From Natronoglomus mannanivorans (lineage in GTDB: Archaea > Halobacteriota > Halobacteria > Halobacteriales > Natrialbaceae), in contig JAOPKB010000014.1 in NCBI GenBank assembly GCA_025517485.1, positions 104,896 through 168,895 on the forward strand: a stretch of 64,000 nucleotides of DNA, written 5' to 3'. A model generated the notes under the pieces. The model made no database searches, was not told where the DNA came from, and worked only from the letters and a program-made list of their open reading frames with translations. A program made the position numbers and the translations under genes. Positions within the stretch are counted from its first letter, which is position 1. The number at the start of each line of letters is the position of its first letter. Positions 1 through 8,153 of the stretch are shown here, piece by piece.

Positions 1-444
1 ACAGATTCCAACAATCAGTAGTAACGAGAGACGAGGTTCAAACCCGAGTAATAGACTTATCGCTGATGCATACAAATGTAACCCAGGGTACATAACAACA
101 TCAATGCCCATGTAACCACCTAGAAAATCAACCACTGTTCCCAGATGGTTCACTGTATCAAATGCACCGTAGTAGAAATAGCTGCGAAGATACGGTAATG
201 AAGCGAAGGCAAAAATCGCGAGAATTCCGATTATAATCCCCATTTTCTGCGTTTTTCCGCGATAGTACAGGACGGTACAGAGTGTTGTCAACAGTGCGAC
301 ACCGAGCCCAACCCAGAACAACAAGGGGGTAGCCTGGTAGACCGCCAATTCGTACCCATTTGCAGGGGACCGATTTGCAGAAGTGTAGACAAGGAAAACT
401 CCAAACCATCCGACAGAAAGAAGTATTTTCTTTAATTTTCCCAT
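1..444 (-). CDS. Integral membrane protein, cut by the window edge
   Basis: An open frame runs leftward from an ATG at 444 to the window edge without a stop, so only the N-terminal 148 residues are visible. The start reads MGKLKKILLSVGWFGVFLVY, a short basic stretch followed by a membrane segment. At least three further hydrophobic segments follow (about residues 37-53, 62-80 and 130-148). The codons are AT-rich, like the rest of the first 4 kb. The neighbours (flippase, methyltransferase remnant) suggest a membrane protein of a polysaccharide or S-layer glycan locus, such as an oligosaccharyl- or glycosyltransferase-like protein, but no family motif is visible in this part. Confidence 0.6.
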   Translation of the reverse strand, partial: MGKLKKILLSVGWFGVFLVYTSANRSPANGYELAVYQATPLLFWVGLGVALLTTLCTVLYYRGKTQKMGIIIGILAIFAFASLPYLRSYFYYGAFDTVNHLGTVVDFLGGYMGIDVVMYPGLHLYASAISLLLGFEPRLSLLLIVGIC

Positions 445-629
445 ATTAGTACATCTACCGTATTTACTGATATTGTTCTATCTACCAATGGATAAATATA
501 TCTTCATACTTTTGATGTTTTTGCCATGTTGCTTAAATATGGTGGTTAACGGGGAGACCAAATACGCACACCATTGTTTACGCACCCCAAGCAAAAAATA
601 GTTAAGCTATTAGAGAGTGTTATTAACAT

Positions 630-1658
630 ATGGACTATCTCACAGACTTAGAAAAAGATATCCTATTCCTCATTGGTCAGCATGGAGAAATCACACAGGA
701 TAGTCTACAAGAGGAACTCAATAGGGTTTACAGTGATCAGTTAGACAAAGAAAATATCAATGAAAGTATCGCTTCGCTCTTCAACTCACAAATTCTCACA
801 AGGAATGTAAATCAGCAGAATAGTTTCGTTAAGATTAGCGAGCATGGGGAAATGATACTCCGAAGCCAACAAAATTCGTTCTTGAAACGTGGGTATCTAA
901 TTCTGAAAAACGAAGGTGTTGGAGAGCTGTCTCGTCGTTTATACAGGTTACTATATCAAAACGCTCCGCCATCGAAAATCACAACCATCAGACGAACCTG
1001 TAACCGCTACCGCTATACAACCCCAGTGGATCCACTAAAGACCTACTGGATCAAACCATCATCAATACGATTTCGAACAAACCAACGGTTTTTCAGCAAT
1101 AAGAACGACCGTGGCAAAGTAACTGGAGGCAGCTGGGATTTACAACGGTTCGACTTTGAGGTACATCCAATATTTGTCGGGCTCGAGGAACGGTTCAAAG
1201 ACGGAAAAGAGTGGCATGAAACAGCGTACTATCACTGGGCCGGACTTCACATCGATGCAGTCGGTCGTTTTTTTGGGTGTACATCACGTGAGGAATTCGT
1301 CGAAAAACGGTGTGCTTTCGTGGAGTCCCTATATACGAATATTCGGACTGACGGGTATAAAACTCAAGAAGAAGCAGAGTTCGCTGACAGTAATCGCCGG
1401 CATCAAACGGTCGAGATGACTGTCAACGTCGGTCGAAATGGTGAGTTCCTTGTTTACGACGGCCACCATAGACTGGCGATCGCCAAACTACTCGATATCG
1501 ACGAGATTCCGGTGAATATACTGGTTCGACACGCAGACTGGCAATCCATTCGTGACGAGGTCGCCCACCAGAACCATCGAGAAACACTGTCAGAAAACGT
1601 GGCACAGCATCTCCCACATCCGGATCTCACAGACCTCGTGAACGATATCGATGAATAA
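630..1658 (+). CDS. Winged-helix plus ParB-like domain protein
   Basis: 342 residues with acidic, AT-rich codons. Residues 1-80 (LTDLEKDILFLIGQHGEITQ...) look like a winged helix-turn-helix. The C-terminal third carries the ParB/sulfiredoxin-type signature VYDGHHRLAIAKLLDIDEIP followed by a VNILVRHADWQ strand. In family members this fold binds nucleotides or DNA, and similar proteins occur in archaeal glycan loci beside glycosyltransferases and methyltransferases. The gene ends in an ATGAATAA overlap with the start of the degenerate methyltransferase at 1651, suggesting translational coupling. The function is not known; a regulatory or kinase-like role in surface-glycan synthesis is inference. 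Confidence 0.75.
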   Translation: MDYLTDLEKDILFLIGQHGEITQDSLQEELNRVYSDQLDKENINESIASLFNSQILTRNVNQQNSFVKISEHGEMILRSQQNSFLKRGYLILKNEGVGELSRRLYRLLYQNAPPSKITTIRRTCNRYRYTTPVDPLKTYWIKPSSIRFRTNQRFFSNKNDRGKVTGGSWDLQRFDFEVHPIFVGLEERFKDGKEWHETAYYHWAGLHIDAVGRFFGCTSREEFVEKRCAFVESLYTNIRTDGYKTQEEAEFADSNRRHQTVEMTVNVGRNGEFLVYDGHHRLAIAKLLDIDEIPVNILVRHADWQSIRDEVAHQNHRETLSENVAQHLPHPDLTDLVNDIDE

Positions 1659-2001
1659 CGAACAGACAGCCGATCGGCCGAACACAGAGGCCAGTCCTTC
1701 CGGCGAACGAGTATCGTTTTCACGACCCGTACGACGTTCGTCCGTTCGATTGGCGACTCCCCGTCTCCGAGCATCTCGAAGGAACCTGTCTCGATCTCTG
1801 TGCAGGAGTTGGCACCAGAGCATTCCTGCTGGCTGAACTGTGCGATGAAGTATACGCTGTCGATTCTCGTGGCGAACCGCTCAAGTTTCTCACGACACGG
1901 TCGGACTTCGAGACTCACGAACACTCCATTCGATTCGGTTTCCGTTCGACGACGAGACGTTCGACGTTATCGTCACGACGGGTCCCGAATGGCTTCGTTG
2001 A
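1651..2001 (+). pseudogene. Frameshifted class I SAM-dependent methyltransferase
   Basis: The ATG at 1651 overlaps the stop of the upstream gene. Its own frame soon becomes meaningless, but the next frame (about 1690-1935) encodes a clear class I methyltransferase core: NEYRFHDPYDVRPFDWRLPV, then motif I LDLCAGVGTRAFLLAELCDE and the acidic end of strand 2 (VYAVDSR). From about 1940 the original frame resumes with PFDDETFDVIVTTGPEWLR, which resembles motifs II-III, and stops at 1999-2001. Two frame changes and a short length (about 115 residues) indicate a decayed gene. Sequencing error is possible for one shift and unlikely for both. Confidence 0.7.
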
Positions 2002-2226
2002 TGTTCGAATACGTCGATATCGACTGGTGAATTGCTTTCTAATCACCAAGAACCAATGGTCAAAGTTCCGTGGTTGATTTATGAATCAGGACCACGACGG
2101 ACGATAAAATCAGAAGAGAGTGGAAACGATAAAACATCGGTAGACCAAACAGAAGAAATCGTCAGTGATCGGTTACGTGACTTAGGCTATGTATCGCTGT
2201 TCTCCGTTTTCTTCGAGATAAGTTGA
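2002..2226 (+). pseudogene. Probable C-terminal remnant of a sulfatase-like protein
   Basis: Immediately after the methyltransferase remnant, a frame without a credible start reads VKVPWLIYESGP and ends with EEIVSDRLRDLGYVSLF. A 'VPW(L/F)' strand followed by a terminal 'DRL..LGY' helix is typical of the end of haloarchaeal sulfatase or alkaline-phosphatase-superfamily proteins from polysaccharide loci. No catalytic region precedes it, so this would be a tail left by deletion. The identification is from pattern memory and is moderate at best. Confidence 0.35.
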
Positions 2227-2263
2227 TTTTTGAGGGTGATTTTCGGAGGGATAGACTCGGTCT

Positions 2264-3688
2264 TCAAGATGTTTGTATCCTTTTTCGCAACTCGTTGACC
2301 GTCAATTCTTTCATCGTGAATAGGAGGCTGAAATAGAGGACGGCTGAGAGCGGTACCAACAGATCCAATCTTTGGGGGAAGACCGTTCTCCCTGCCCAAA
2401 TCATGATGAATGTCGCAGTAGTACAGCGAACAATCGTCTGGAAAGGTATCCGTGACGGGATAACACTGTGAACCCAGCGAATAATCAGGCTAGATGTGAA
2501 GAAAAATGTGATAACAGTGGTGATTGCGGCCCCAAGGATTCCCAAGGTTGGAATAGCAATGAGATTAATGAGTATATTTAGAACAGCACCAGCCCCGCGG
2601 AATTTGGCTCGAAGTGCAGTCTCTTCTAGTGCATCAATAGCCGCACCATAGATGTCTCCAATTCCCTTTGCAACGATACCTAAAGCAATAGTACCGACAA
2701 GTAAGGATGACGGTTTACTTCCTTCTTGGGTAAGGATAGATATGACATCAGGACCGATGAGGAACATTCCACCAATAGTCGGTACTGCAATTATCAAGAA
2801 GTACCTTACTGCACCACGAAGGAAACGCTCACACTCTTCATACTGATTATTGTCGACAAATTTGGACAGTTCAGGAAAGTATGTTTGACGAATTGGCCTC
2901 GCATACATTGAAATTGAGACGGCAATTTGATATGCGATCGAGTAAACACCAACAGCCGATGCCCCCAAAAAGAACCCGATCATGACACGATCGGCTCTTG
3001 AAGAGACGTTACCCGCAAGTGAGGAGAGGGCAACTGGTATAGAGTATTCGAGATACATTCGAACGCCACTGAATGACGGGATACTAATGCCAATCTCTCG
3101 GATAATTTGTATTTGAAGAATGAGTAAGATGACTGCCTCAATCAAGACCATAGAAAGGAACATTTCTATCAGGCCCATATCGAGGACAAGAACGGTGATC
3201 CCAACTCCCAATACCTGTGCATATGCTCTCCCACCATCAATTGCCGAATAGATCTTAATTCGAGAATTAATCCGGAAGTAGTTCCGGGCCAAACGGATTA
3301 GAATTTGAGTGATTAAGAGGAACGAACCGATGCGAAACACATCTGCATATTCATCGCTTCCCAGCGCTACTGATGAAAGAGTAGACGAAACCATCACTAA
3401 CAATATTGTGAGTATAACGCTAACAATCCCGACGATTACGAACAGTGAGTAATAGATATCAGCGACATCTTCCTTTCGCCGCCCATACCGCACAAGTGCC
3501 GAGTATAATCCAAGACCAAAGACAAGTTCGAGAAGGGTGACAATTGCGAGTACCTGTGCGTATGCGCCGAAAGCAGCGACTCCAAGGTTAATTGTGATCA
3601 GTGGGATGAATACTATGCCACGTAATCGAATAGCCAGTATTATTGCGCCACTAACAAGAATGTCTGTCGTTATCTTTTTTGATGCCAT
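2264..3688 (-). CDS. Flippase, polysaccharide biosynthesis (MOP superfamily)
   Basis: 474 residues beginning MASKKITTDILVSGAIILA. The protein has about 12-14 hydrophobic segments over its whole length and the N-terminal pattern of Wzx/RfbX flippases (ITINLGVAAFGAYAQVLAIV, then GLGLYSALVRYGRRKED). The mid-protein stretch SSRADRVMIGFFLGASAVGV is the usual second signature. Proteins of this family flip lipid-linked glycans across the membrane; the haloarchaeal AglR type acts in N-glycosylation. Size and topology are complete. It is AT-rich like its neighbours and lies convergent to the decayed genes. It is probably the last intact gene of the polysaccharide island. Confidence 0.9.
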   Translation of the reverse strand: MASKKITTDILVSGAIILAIRLRGIVFIPLITINLGVAAFGAYAQVLAIVTLLELVFGLGLYSALVRYGRRKEDVADIYYSLFVIVGIVSVILTILLVMVSSTLSSVALGSDEYADVFRIGSFLLITQILIRLARNYFRINSRIKIYSAIDGGRAYAQVLGVGITVLVLDMGLIEMFLSMVLIEAVILLILQIQIIREIGISIPSFSGVRMYLEYSIPVALSSLAGNVSSRADRVMIGFFLGASAVGVYSIAYQIAVSISMYARPIRQTYFPELSKFVDNNQYEECERFLRGAVRYFLIIAVPTIGGMFLIGPDVISILTQEGSKPSSLLVGTIALGIVAKGIGDIYGAAIDALEETALRAKFRGAGAVLNILINLIAIPTLGILGAAITTVITFFFTSSLIIRWVHSVIPSRIPFQTIVRCTTATFIMIWAGRTVFPQRLDLLVPLSAVLYFSLLFTMKELTVNELRKRIQTS

Positions 3689-4107
3689 TCAAACAAATTA
3701 TGTTTAGGTTCTTTACATTTTGTCGGTACGACTTGTTCACCAATTCACTCTCTCTGGTATACAAAAAGAGAGTAACCAACTAAATGGAACGAATATAGAT
3801 TTTAATATGATACTGGAGATTATCTGTTTCATTATGATGTTCATCGATTCATGTCTGACCTTTTGGTTATTTGTTGACATTATCGGAATCGGTCGTAGAC
3901 GGGTCGTTTACCCACCATTCATTTGTCTACTATACAGATTAATTTTGGCTGTCTTTATAATTATTTATTGTATAGTCAATTTATAGAGATCTACTAATGC
4001 ACTATCCTAGTCTCATCAACCGACATATACCCTTGTGAAGTCTGTCCTCCCATTCTATTGCCAACACAATAGTGTAGAATTATCGACCCTATTCGTTCTA
4101 AGACTGA
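3689..4107. other. AT-rich intergenic stretch at island boundary
   Basis: About 420 bp of strongly AT-rich DNA between the flippase start and the end of the glycosyltransferase. It holds the flippase promoter region and one weak small ORF (3807-3986). Composition changes abruptly to GC-rich at about 4080. Confidence 0.6.
3807..3986 (+). CDS. Possible small membrane protein
   Basis: 59 residues from ATG 3807 (MILEIICFIMMFIDSCLTFW), with two hydrophobic stretches separated by a GIGRRR loop. The open frame extends back to a TTG at 3720. A hydrophobic ORF can arise by chance in AT-rich DNA, and no ribosome-binding site is evident. It is listed because the two-helix topology is plausible and the gap is otherwise empty. 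Confidence 0.22.
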   Translation: MILEIICFIMMFIDSCLTFWLFVDIIGIGRRRVVYPPFICLLYRLILAVFIIIYCIVNL

Positions 4108-5391
4108 TCATTTCTCGATTGCACCCAGGAAGAACGACGAGAACACCGTCTGCAGTCCGACCACGATAGCCGTAAACGCGACGAGTGATCCCATCGTGAA
4201 GGCCACCGAACCGAATCCGTTTGCGACCCACTGTGAGATCAGGATCCCGGTGTAAATCCCGCCGGCGACCAGCAACGCGAGCCCGATCATCGCACCGCGC
4301 TCGAGTGACATCGATCCGAGCCACGTCGTAATTTTGTCCTCGGGTTTCTGGATCGGGTTGCTGGCTACGGAGGCGAACACGCCGAGACTCGCGACCTGAT
4401 AGCCGACGATCACCATGAGGCTGCCGGCGATCATCGAGTGAATGCCGAGGGTCGCAGAGCCGATGGAGGTGCCGGTGAAGGCGAGTCCCATGACCACCAG
4501 TCCGAGCATTCCGAGGACGATTCCGGGGACGGAAAACAGGTAGCCGGGTGCGTTGACGAGCATGAACCGGACGTGTCGCCAGCCGTCTTTGAAGCTCTCG
4601 AGGGTAGCCTCACCCTCCCGTTCGTGGTACGTGATGGGGACTTCCTCGATCGTCATGTCCTGGGCGCCGGCTTCCATGATCATCTCGCTGGCGAACTCCA
4701 TGCCGGTGGTCTCCAGGTCGAGTTCCACGAGCGATTCCTGTCGAATGATTCGAAAGCCACTATGGGCGTCGCTGACGCCAGCACCGTAGAAGGTGTTGAG
4801 AAACTTCGTCAGGAGCGGGTTCCCGACGTACTGGTGGAGTGGAGGCATCGCACCGGGTTTGATCTCGCCTTCGAGTCGGCTGCCCATTACCATGTCGGCG
4901 TCGGTGGTTTCCATCCGTTCGAGGAGTTCCGGGATGGCTTCGAAGTCGTAGGTGGTGTCGGCGTCGCCGATCACGATGTGCTCGCCACGGGCGCGCTCGA
5001 ACGCGTACCGGTAGGCGTAGCCGTATCCGGGTTCGTCGGGTTCGACGACGATCGCCCCCATTTCGCGGCCGATTTCGGGTGTGCGGTCGGTCGAGCTGTC
5101 GCTGAGGATGATTTCGGCGGTCACCCCGAGTTCTTCGATGGCGGTCTTCGCTCGGTCGATACACTCGCCGACGCCGTCTTCTTCGTCGAGTGTCGGCATG
5201 ACGACGCTGATCGCCGGTTCCTGATCGCTGTCGCGGTCGAGCAGGAGGTGATCGGCCTCGCGATGTTCTGATTCGATGCTGTCGTGCTCGAGCGTCGTTT
5301 GCTCTTGATTCTGTCCGCGTCCCTGTTCTTGTTCCTGTTCGAGGAGCGAATCGACGCTATTTCCGGAGTTAGGGTGACCTTGTGTAGTCAT
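4108..5391 (-). CDS. Family 2 glycosyltransferase, dolichyl-phosphate sugar synthase-like
   Basis: Residues about 60-290 form a GT-A domain: ISVVMPTLDEEDGVGECIDR, nucleotide-binding DSSTDRTPEI, a DxD-like IVIGDADTTYDFEAIPELLE, and acceptor-side VSDAHSGFRI. After FKDGWRHVRFMLVNAPGYLF come four hydrophobic segments. This architecture fits enzymes that move a sugar from a nucleotide donor to a polyprenyl phosphate on the cytoplasmic membrane face, feeding glycan assembly. I place the start at ATG 5391 (MTTQGHPNSGNS); the frame stays open to GTG 5478, which lies close behind a TATA-like box and could be the true start. The N-terminus is Gln/Glu-rich. It adjoins the flippase locus but has normal GC-rich codons. 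Confidence 0.88.
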   Translation of the reverse strand: MTTQGHPNSGNSVDSLLEQEQEQGRGQNQEQTTLEHDSIESEHREADHLLLDRDSDQEPAISVVMPTLDEEDGVGECIDRAKTAIEELGVTAEIILSDSSTDRTPEIGREMGAIVVEPDEPGYGYAYRYAFERARGEHIVIGDADTTYDFEAIPELLERMETTDADMVMGSRLEGEIKPGAMPPLHQYVGNPLLTKFLNTFYGAGVSDAHSGFRIIRQESLVELDLETTGMEFASEMIMEAGAQDMTIEEVPITYHEREGEATLESFKDGWRHVRFMLVNAPGYLFSVPGIVLGMLGLVVMGLAFTGTSIGSATLGIHSMIAGSLMVIVGYQVASLGVFASVASNPIQKPEDKITTWLGSMSLERGAMIGLALLVAGGIYTGILISQWVANGFGSVAFTMGSLVAFTAIVVGLQTVFSSFFLGAIEK

Positions 5392-5478
5392 CGTTTGGGT
5401 GTTGTGTCTGCTCTCATCTGATTTGATCTGGGTCCCACGTGCTCGGGTTTGGCTCCGGTGGGGGCCGGATTCAACCAC

Positions 5479-5918
5479 ACCGATAGTGTTGACATCAATA
5501 CATTCAGATCGATAGTATATATAGAATTTGGATGTTAACTAATAGCTCTCAACCTCTAATATAATGCCCGTTAGTAGGAGATTATAGTTCGTGACGTTCG
5601 TGCGACTGTCGACGACGATCGGTAGAGAGCAAGCTGTGAAGCCGCGAGAACGGATTCCAGGACAGGTAGCTATCGCTGGGACGGGCCTCGAGTTTCGAGC
5701 GAGCCGTCAGCCAGGGCACATGCGGGTTCAGAACGGAACAGCGACGCTCTCGGGCGGACGTTCTCAGTCGGCCGAGACGTTACGTTGTCCCGACGAGTTC
5801 CGGTCCTCCAATCGGACGGTGGTCCCCAGTACGACGGTGCAAAGAGACTGCCAACGGCTTTATCCAGGGAGGACGTCGAGACTGCTTGGCGAAGGAAACG
5901 AGAATCGAACGGTGTCGT
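5479..5918. other. Intergenic region without a convincing gene
   Basis: Apart from the TATA-like box near 5520 I see no gene. The open frame at 5591-6076 (+) is Arg/Ser-rich, lacks the acidic bias of real genes here and overlaps the zinc protein on the other strand. Confidence 0.5.
5516..5524 (-). promoter_or_regulatory. TATA-like box upstream of the glycosyltransferase
   Basis: TATATATAG lies 38 bp before GTG 5478 and about 125 bp before ATG 5391. A transcript starting about 25 bp downstream would be nearly leaderless for the GTG start, which is the main argument for the longer protein. Confidence 0.4.
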
Positions 5919-6131
5919 TCAGTGACCATCGGACGGTAACGTACGTGCCCCACCGTCGACGGGTTCCGGCCCGTAGAAGAGGTCGCCAGCTCGGTCGAGT
6001 TGTGCTTCTTCCACAGCGATTTCTGCGTGCGTTTCACAGAACCACTCCGTCTGGCGGTCGTACCCGACCGGATTGAACACCACCTTGTGCGTGCACTCTT
6101 TCGAGCACTCATCGTATTCACACAACTGCAT
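5919..6131 (-). CDS. Small Cys-rich zinc-finger-like protein
   Basis: 70 residues starting MQLCEYDECSKECTHKVVF. Cysteines at positions 4, 9, 13 and 31 and histidines at 15 and 34 (WFCETH) suggest one structural zinc site. The C-terminus is Asp/Glu/Gly-rich and disordered. Such mini-proteins are abundant in haloarchaea; several act as regulators or in stress and motility phenotypes, but no role can be assigned here. It is a monocistronic gene with its own start and a typical acidic composition. Confidence 0.7.
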   Translation of the reverse strand: MQLCEYDECSKECTHKVVFNPVGYDRQTEWFCETHAEIAVEEAQLDRAGDLFYGPEPVDGGARTLPSDGH

Positions 6132-6316
6132 AGGTCTGTGGTACCACTCTAGATGGGATAATCTCTGTGCCGTCTCTCAGCGACGGAGACCGGTTTCCCT
6201 GTCAGGTACCTCACCGTACTCGAGTCGTCGATCCGTTTCGAGACGCGACACGCCGAAACGAGGGCGGAATCACCGCTTCCATCGGTGTTATGGGTTACCG
6301 CGAATCAGACGAGCAC

Positions 6317-6796
6317 ATGGGAGCGATCGCGTTCAATCATGTGAGTATTCACGCGGACGATCTAGAGGAATCGGCACAGTTCTACGAGGAGGTCTTCGAC
6401 ATGGAACGGATTCCGTCGCCGAACTTCGACGTCGACGTCGTCTGGCTTCGGTGTGGCGACGCACAACTGCACCTCTTCGACCGTGACGTCGATGCGCCGG
6501 CGTCACACCACTTCGCAGTCACGGTAGACGACTTCGAGGCGGTGTACGAGGAGATCGAACGCCGCGGACTGTTCGACCACGACGGTGACACCAGTGACGA
6601 GCCCCAGCGAATGTACGCCCTCGCGGACGGGGCCGTCCAGTTGTACGTTCGCGATCCCGCTCACAACCTGATCGAAGTCGACTGGCCCGACGTCGAAACG
6701 CTCGAGGAGTCCATTCGTGACGCGATCGTCGATCGAGCGGATCAGAATCCACAGACCGGCGAGGCTGAAGATGCGACGCTGTTCATGGACGATTGA
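6317..6796 (+). CDS. VOC/glyoxalase-fold metalloprotein
   Basis: About 160 residues from MGAIAFNHVSIHADDLEES, a vicinal-oxygen-chelate module: metal ligand H in FNHVSIH, E in QLYVRDPAHNLIEVDWPD, with paired beta-alpha-beta-beta-beta units including the strand WLRCGDAQLHLFDRD and ASHHFAVTVDDFEAVYEEIE. Members include glyoxalases, ring-cleavage dioxygenases and resistance proteins; the substrate cannot be read from sequence. An in-frame ATG at 6290 would add nine residues, and the frame stays open further upstream without coding character. The last 30 residues are an acidic tail. Confidence 0.85.
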   Translation: MGAIAFNHVSIHADDLEESAQFYEEVFDMERIPSPNFDVDVVWLRCGDAQLHLFDRDVDAPASHHFAVTVDDFEAVYEEIERRGLFDHDGDTSDEPQRMYALADGAVQLYVRDPAHNLIEVDWPDVETLEESIRDAIVDRADQNPQTGEAEDATLFMDD

Positions 6797-6950
6797 CGGC
6801 TGAGACGGCTGTTTTTCGGCCTCGGTCTCAAATTCGGTCTCAAGTTCGAGGTCAAGGGCGAACTCGAGTATCGCGTTCGACTTCGTGACCGACTCGAGAG
6901 TATCGAATCGGACGTGACAGTAGAGATGCCGATCGAAGAGCTCGCCTCGG

Positions 6951-8153
6951 TCAGTCGCGTCGAGAGAAGTGGAGATCGGCGAACTCGAGGATCACGTCCC
7001 AGTAGCCGCGGTTCAGCGTGTGGCCCGTCTCGCGGCGATACTGACAGAGCGTGTCGGCGGTCTCGGCGGTCAGTTCGTCACCGTCTGAGAGACGCCCGGT
7101 TCCGACCAGACCCTCGGCCCCAAGCAGGTCGTAGACCGGAGCAGCAGCCTGTAACGCGTCGTACGCCCGGCCCGGATTCGCCCAGTAGTCTCTGGAACCT
7201 TCGGTGTCGAGCAGGGGACGAGGTGCGACGAGTGCGACCAACAGGTGCTGGTCGACAGGAAGTCGGGACTCGCGGCTCCCGAAGGCGGGGAAGACGTCGT
7301 TGAACCAGTGTGGGAACGTTCCGTTGATGCGGGCGACCGACTCCTGGTCGTTGTCGCGGCTGAGTGCACAGCCGCCGGTTCCCGACTGGTGGGGAACGAC
7401 GAGGCCGATCCGTTCGTCGGTTGCGCCGGCCAGCAGCGCGGCCTTGCCGCGGCGCGAGTGGCCGACAACGGCGATTTCGTCGCTTCGAACGACCGACTCC
7501 GTCCGCAGGTAGTCGACACACCGCTGGAGTCCCCACGCCCACGCCGCGAGCGTCCCCCACTCCGTTCCCGGCGGGCCGGGAAGGTCGTCAGTATCGTAGT
7601 AGGGGTGAATCCCGTCGGTGAAATCGTCCCGATCGGGATCGATATCCGCACAGTGGTACGTGGCAAACCCGTATCCTCGTTCGAGGATGCGTTCGACACA
7701 CCAGTACTTCCGCTGAGTGCCGCACTCGTCGGTGCCGAACCGGCGACCGCGGTCGGTGATCGTCACCGCATCGTCGTCGACGACAGCGTGGTTTCCCTCC
7801 CTATTCAGGCCGAGAAACACGGGGACCTCGTTCACGTCCGTCGGGACGAACAGCGCCAACTCGATCGTCGGCGCGTCGTCAGGTAGGTCAACGAACCGGA
7901 TCGTGGCCTCGAGCAGCGTCGCCTTCCCGTCGAGGACCGATTCAGTTCGATCGACGTCCGCCGCGATCGGTTCGGGGCCGGGCGCGTAGCCGTAGACGTA
8001 GTATCGGAACAGGGCTTCCAGTTCGGAGCGACGGGCGCGCCACTCCGCAGGAGTCGAGACGGGCTCGCCGGCGAGTGTCTCGAGCGGGTCTGGGAGGTCC
8101 GGGTTCGACGGGAGTCGGGACGCCGGTGGGAACGCGTCGGTGTCGAGTACCAT
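6951..8153 (-). CDS. CE15-like (glucuronoyl methylesterase family) hydrolase
   Basis: 400 residues. The alpha/beta-hydrolase nucleophile elbow reads IAVVGHSRRGKAALLAGATD, matching the 'G-x-S-R-x-G-K' hallmark of carbohydrate esterase 15. Upstream are FLGLNREGNHAV and YYDTDDLPGPPGTEWGTLAA, including the conserved 'GxxxxxWGTLxAWAWGLxR' region. LLVALVAPRPLLDTEGSRDYW carries the late substrate-binding residues, and GHTLN supplies a candidate catalytic histidine. Family enzymes cleave esters of uronic acids in plant polysaccharides. No signal peptide is visible, so it is probably cytoplasmic or acts on imported oligosaccharides. It follows the ROK kinase on the same strand, consistent with a sugar-use operon. 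Confidence 0.8.
   Translation of the reverse strand: MVLDTDAFPPASRLPSNPDLPDPLETLAGEPVSTPAEWRARRSELEALFRYYVYGYAPGPEPIAADVDRTESVLDGKATLLEATIRFVDLPDDAPTIELALFVPTDVNEVPVFLGLNREGNHAVVDDDAVTITDRGRRFGTDECGTQRKYWCVERILERGYGFATYHCADIDPDRDDFTDGIHPYYDTDDLPGPPGTEWGTLAAWAWGLQRCVDYLRTESVVRSDEIAVVGHSRRGKAALLAGATDERIGLVVPHQSGTGGCALSRDNDQESVARINGTFPHWFNDVFPAFGSRESRLPVDQHLLVALVAPRPLLDTEGSRDYWANPGRAYDALQAAAPVYDLLGAEGLVGTGRLSDGDELTAETADTLCQYRRETGHTLNRGYWDVILEFADLHFSRRD

Noticed and set aside
4438..5271. 277-residue open frame on the + strand opposite the glycosyltransferase
   Set aside because: Mirror frame of a GC-rich gene; the minus strand encodes an unmistakable GT2 enzyme.
5591..6076. 161-residue ORF between the glycosyltransferase and zinc protein
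   Set aside because: Basic and Ser-rich, no acidic bias, overlaps the zinc-finger gene on the other strand.
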